NCBI GenBank assembly: GCA_903789525.1
Contig: CAIFER010000001.1
Coordinates: 930,001-994,000 of the forward strand
Length of the DNA stretch: 64,000 bases
DNA from: an uncultured Aeriscardovia sp.
GTDB lineage: Bacteria; Actinomycetota; Actinomycetes; Actinomycetales; Bifidobacteriaceae
Direction: 5' to 3'
Shown here: piece by piece, positions 60,743-64,000 of the stretch
Position numbering within the stretch: the stretch's first letter is position 1
Layout: each line of letters opens with the position of its first letter
Notes under the pieces: model-generated
What the model was told of the DNA's origin: nothing
What the model saw: only the letters and a program-made list of their open reading frames with translations
Databases searched by the model: none
Position numbers and translations under genes: made by a program

Positions 60743-62923
60743 ATGTCTTTCAACGATGAAAATGCTCAAATGACGCAGTTTTTACGACCAGTCGATATGT
60801 CCAACGTTGTACTGCAGGACAACTGGCTGCTCAATGCTTCTCGCCGCGAGATTACCTATCTCCTGTCCTTTAATATCGATCGTTTGCTTGTTGAATTTCG
60901 GTTGCGAGCCGGTCAAGATACGCATGGTCTCAAGAATTACGGCGGATGGGAAGCTGGCGAGGACACGCGTACTAATCCGGAAGATGCCAATACACAAGAA
61001 GGCCCGGATCACCCTCACCATTACACCGGTCACTTCATTGGTCACTATCTGGCTGCTCTTGCTCAAGCCAGCCGAGCCACGATCGCTACCGCTGAGCAGA
61101 AGAGAGATCTGAACGCCCATCTGCGTGCTCTCATCGATGGAATTCGCCGTTCTCAGCTCGCTTATGGACGTCTTCACCCTGACGATGCCGGTTTTCTCCC
61201 CGCTTTCCGCGTCTCTTGCTTGCCGCACGGAACGGATGTCAACGCGGATCCTGCCAACAAGACACGCGCTGACCGCAATCTCGTGGTGCCTTTCTACGAT
61301 CTACACAAGCTCGAACAGGGATTGATCAGCGCCGTCCAGCTCTCTCATGATCCTCATATCCGTCAGACTGCGCTGGCAGCAGCTTCTGATTTCGGCGATT
61401 TCATCTATCACTGGCATGAGGCCCATCCCGAGGAAGATCTCCTCTCCACGGAATACGGCGGAATGAATGATGCTCTCTATCAGCTTTTTGCTCTGACGGG
61501 TAAGCCTGAGCATCTCACGGCCGCTCATCTTTTCGATGAAATCCCGCTCTTTACATCGTTGGAACAGGGGAAGGATGTGCTTTCGGGTCTGCATGCCAAT
61601 ACCACGATTCCGAAGTTCATCGGCGCTGTTCGCCGCTATCTGGTGCTCAGTAATCTCGATTCCACTGTCCCTCACAACGTCCAGCTCTCTGACCGTGACC
61701 GTCGCGATCTGACCGATCTGTATCTCGCGGCTGCTATCAACTTCTGGACGATCGTTACTGAACACCACAGTTATGCCAACGGAGACAACTCTTCTGCCGA
61801 GCATTTCCACGAGCCAGACGACCTGTGGGCAGATGCGACGCAGCGCGGTGAAGATATCGATGCGACGACATGTGAGACCTGCAATGCCTATAACATGCTC
61901 AAGTTGACGCGTCTGCTCCTCCAGATCACGCATGAAACCAAGTATTCCGAGTACTACGAGCACACGCTAACGAACACAATTCTCCCGTCCCAGAACCCTG
62001 AGACAGGTATGTCGATGTACTATCAGCCGATGACTGCCGGGTACCCGAAAATTTTCGGTCTCCCGTTTGGCACGTTCTGGTGCTGCCAAGGCACAGGTGT
62101 CGAGAACTTCACCAAGCTCACCGACTCGATCTTTCTGACTGGTCAGGCAACCGACAGTGCTGCTACTGGTGCCGACAGTTCACATGACGCTGCCAGCTCT
62201 GTCCCGGCGATCTACATCAACCAGTTCCGTGCCTCAACTCTGTGCGATCCCGTCACAGGACTGCGCGTGCACATCGACGCCAATCTCCCGGCAAGTCAGA
62301 CGATCACGATCTTGGTCTCTTCCGCTTCAAACTCTGTTTCCCATGCTGCCATCAAAGTTCGCGAACCGAAGTGGTCTTCTGCCACGACGATCTTCGTCGG
62401 ATCTGCTAACGCTGCGACTGGTTCGATGACGTTGAAGCGCGTTGACGTTCACCATGACTCGCAGGGTTGGGCCGAGATTCCAGTCGTTGCAGGATCTGTC
62501 ATCCGCATTCATGTCACTGAGCACGTCATTGCGCGACCGGACAAAGTGCACCCGAACTGGATGGCGTTCCAATACGGTCCTGCCCTGTTCTCTGCGCCTC
62601 TGACGCCGACGGATCCGAAGACGAATTGGAAGCAAAACGGCTACTACGTCCGCGCGGGGAAGCTTGACCGCAAGGCGGCTCAGATGGCTGTCATCACACC
62701 AGCGAATGGACTGAGCGCACAGCAATGGGCGGACGCTGATCACATTGATGCCGATTGTGTCCGCGTCGACCAGAGAGATCAAGCTGATGATTCCGCGCAG
62801 GTGGCTCTCGCCTTCAAAAATGTGGCAGGTCCGGCCAGCCATCTCCGCCTTTACCCTCATTACGCGGTCTGGCGCAGCACCTACGCGCTCTACTTCACCG
62901 TCGCCAACGCGAAAAATGAATGA
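60743..62923 (+). CDS. GH127 beta-L-arabinofuranosidase (former DUF1680)
   Basis: GHFIGHYLAALAQAS..., CETCNAYNMLKLTRLLLQ..., FGTFWCCQGTGVENFTKL metal-binding Cys motifs; ATG at 60743. Confidence 0.92.
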   Translation: MSFNDENAQMTQFLRPVDMSNVVLQDNWLLNASRREITYLLSFNIDRLLVEFRLRAGQDTHGLKNYGGWEAGEDTRTNPEDANTQEGPDHPHHYTGHFIGHYLAALAQASRATIATAEQKRDLNAHLRALIDGIRRSQLAYGRLHPDDAGFLPAFRVSCLPHGTDVNADPANKTRADRNLVVPFYDLHKLEQGLISAVQLSHDPHIRQTALAAASDFGDFIYHWHEAHPEEDLLSTEYGGMNDALYQLFALTGKPEHLTAAHLFDEIPLFTSLEQGKDVLSGLHANTTIPKFIGAVRRYLVLSNLDSTVPHNVQLSDRDRRDLTDLYLAAAINFWTIVTEHHSYANGDNSSAEHFHEPDDLWADATQRGEDIDATTCETCNAYNMLKLTRLLLQITHETKYSEYYEHTLTNTILPSQNPETGMSMYYQPMTAGYPKIFGLPFGTFWCCQGTGVENFTKLTDSIFLTGQATDSAATGADSSHDAASSVPAIYINQFRASTLCDPVTGLRVHIDANLPASQTITILVSSASNSVSHAAIKVREPKWSSATTIFVGSANAATGSMTLKRVDVHHDSQGWAEIPVVAGSVIRIHVTEHVIARPDKVHPNWMAFQYGPALFSAPLTPTDPKTNWKQNGYYVRAGKLDRKAAQMAVITPANGLSAQQWADADHIDADCVRVDQRDQADDSAQVALAFKNVAGPASHLRLYPHYAVWRSTYALYFTVANAKNE

Positions 62924-63044
62924 AAATATATAAATAAAGAAATAAATCAGGAAATAAATGAATTTATAAACGAATAATAGAATAAATTCAATGGGTGAGC
63001 GGGCTCGTTGGCAAGATTGTTATTGAATCTCGTCAGCGTGCCCG

Positions 63045-63855
63045 CTATCTCGCTTATGTGGATTTTAAAATATCGCTTCTCGGTTAAGTGGGTTTCGTGC
63101 GAGTTTAAATGGATGCGAGATTGATGTCACTTGTTTTCGGAAACCCACTCGTTTCAACGATCCTGATTTGTCACGTCTTCCGGTCTCACCTTCACGTCCA
63201 TCCACTTAAGCGAGATAGCCGTCAAGAAGAGGATTTCGCGCGCCTATCTCGCGTATTTGTGTAGATAGGTGCTTGCATCCGCCTATATGGGGTGCATGTG
63301 AGCGGATATCTCATCTAATTGGGGCACACAAATGGGCATATTCCGTCTAATTGGGGCACTTTCGCGCACTCACCATCTTGAGGATCCGCGTGATTTCAAC
63401 GATCCTGTTTCCGTTCTCTTCCCTCAAGTGCCCCAATTAGTCCATATATGGTGTTTTTGGTTCCCAGTTAGAGGAGATTGAGACGGTTGACGTACGCAGA
63501 TAGGATAAGTGATCTAAATGGGAACACAATTAAAGGAGATATAGTCGCTTCCCACACCCAGATAGGATTGTTGGCTTAACTGGGTGAATTATGGCCGCTA
63601 TCTGGGGTCAGAGAAATTGCTCTTCGCCTAACTGGGGTCACCATCTTCTAACCCAATTTCCAGAATCCCACTCGTTGCAATGATCTCGTTTTTCGGTTCT
63701 CTAAAGTCTGCCCCAATAAGACGAGTTCCTCACCCCAGTTAAGCGAAGAAGACATGTTTTAGCCCCACATAACAGGACTCAAAACCCCACTTAAGCGGAG
63801 TCGAGACCATTTCAGCCCCAAATAAGCGCGACAGCCATCATCTCAATCCAAAAAT
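63045..63855 (+). repeat. Composite YTAWNTGGGG repeat cluster C (units C1 ~63045-63220, C2 ~63278-63480, C3 ~63570-63855)
   Basis: Three units with convergent arms around cores TTTCAACGATCCTGATTT, TTTCAACGATCCTGTTTCC, TTGCAATGATCTCGTTTTTCGG; C3 has about 90-100 nt identical to reverse complement of B1. Confidence 0.87.
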
Positions 63856-64000
63856 AGTGGCAAAGATCACGCAGATCAGTGAAATGAATTCCCAAAAGTA
63901 ATGAGAAGCTTCCGGCAAAAAGTATGGAAGCATAAATGCCCACAGAACGACGATGATAACAACCTTTCAGAGGACTTATGGACCGGACCTATGGCCCATA

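Overview
About 64 kb of actinobacterial chromosome. Gene content and moderate GC suggest Bifidobacteriaceae (inference; no search was run). From left to right: (i) an arabinan/arabinoxylan utilisation island (5' part of a GH120-like beta-xylosidase, several GH43 enzymes, a sugar ABC importer, a LacI regulator); (ii) a housekeeping block (holB, tmk, topA, PAP2 phosphatase, SRP RNA); (iii) a cell-surface galactofuranan-type locus (LGFP-repeat NlpC/P60 protein, glf, two GlfT2-like glycosyltransferases, Wzm/Wzt-type exporter, DUF6541-like membrane protein, GT2, GH25 with ricin-like repeats, LTA-synthase-like sulfatase) with a tRNA-Ser(GGA); (iv) nfo and an orphan, frameshifted sugar-binding lipoprotein; (v) a GH51 arabinofuranosidase, an NmrA-like protein, two paralogous heterodimeric ABC exporter pairs separated by a MarR regulator, and a GH127 beta-L-arabinofuranosidase. 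The most unusual feature is a family of non-coding composite repeats in three intergenic clusters (about 44.39-44.92, 47.22-48.38 and 63.04-63.86 kb). Each unit has direct repeats of a degenerate motif, YTAWNTGGGG, converging on a conserved 60-70 nt core (TTTCAAYGATCYTG) from both sides. Units fall into sequence subtypes with matching complementary arms, and clusters B and C are inverted copies of one ordered composite. I do not recognise this as a described element. All coordinates were read by eye and no homology search was run.
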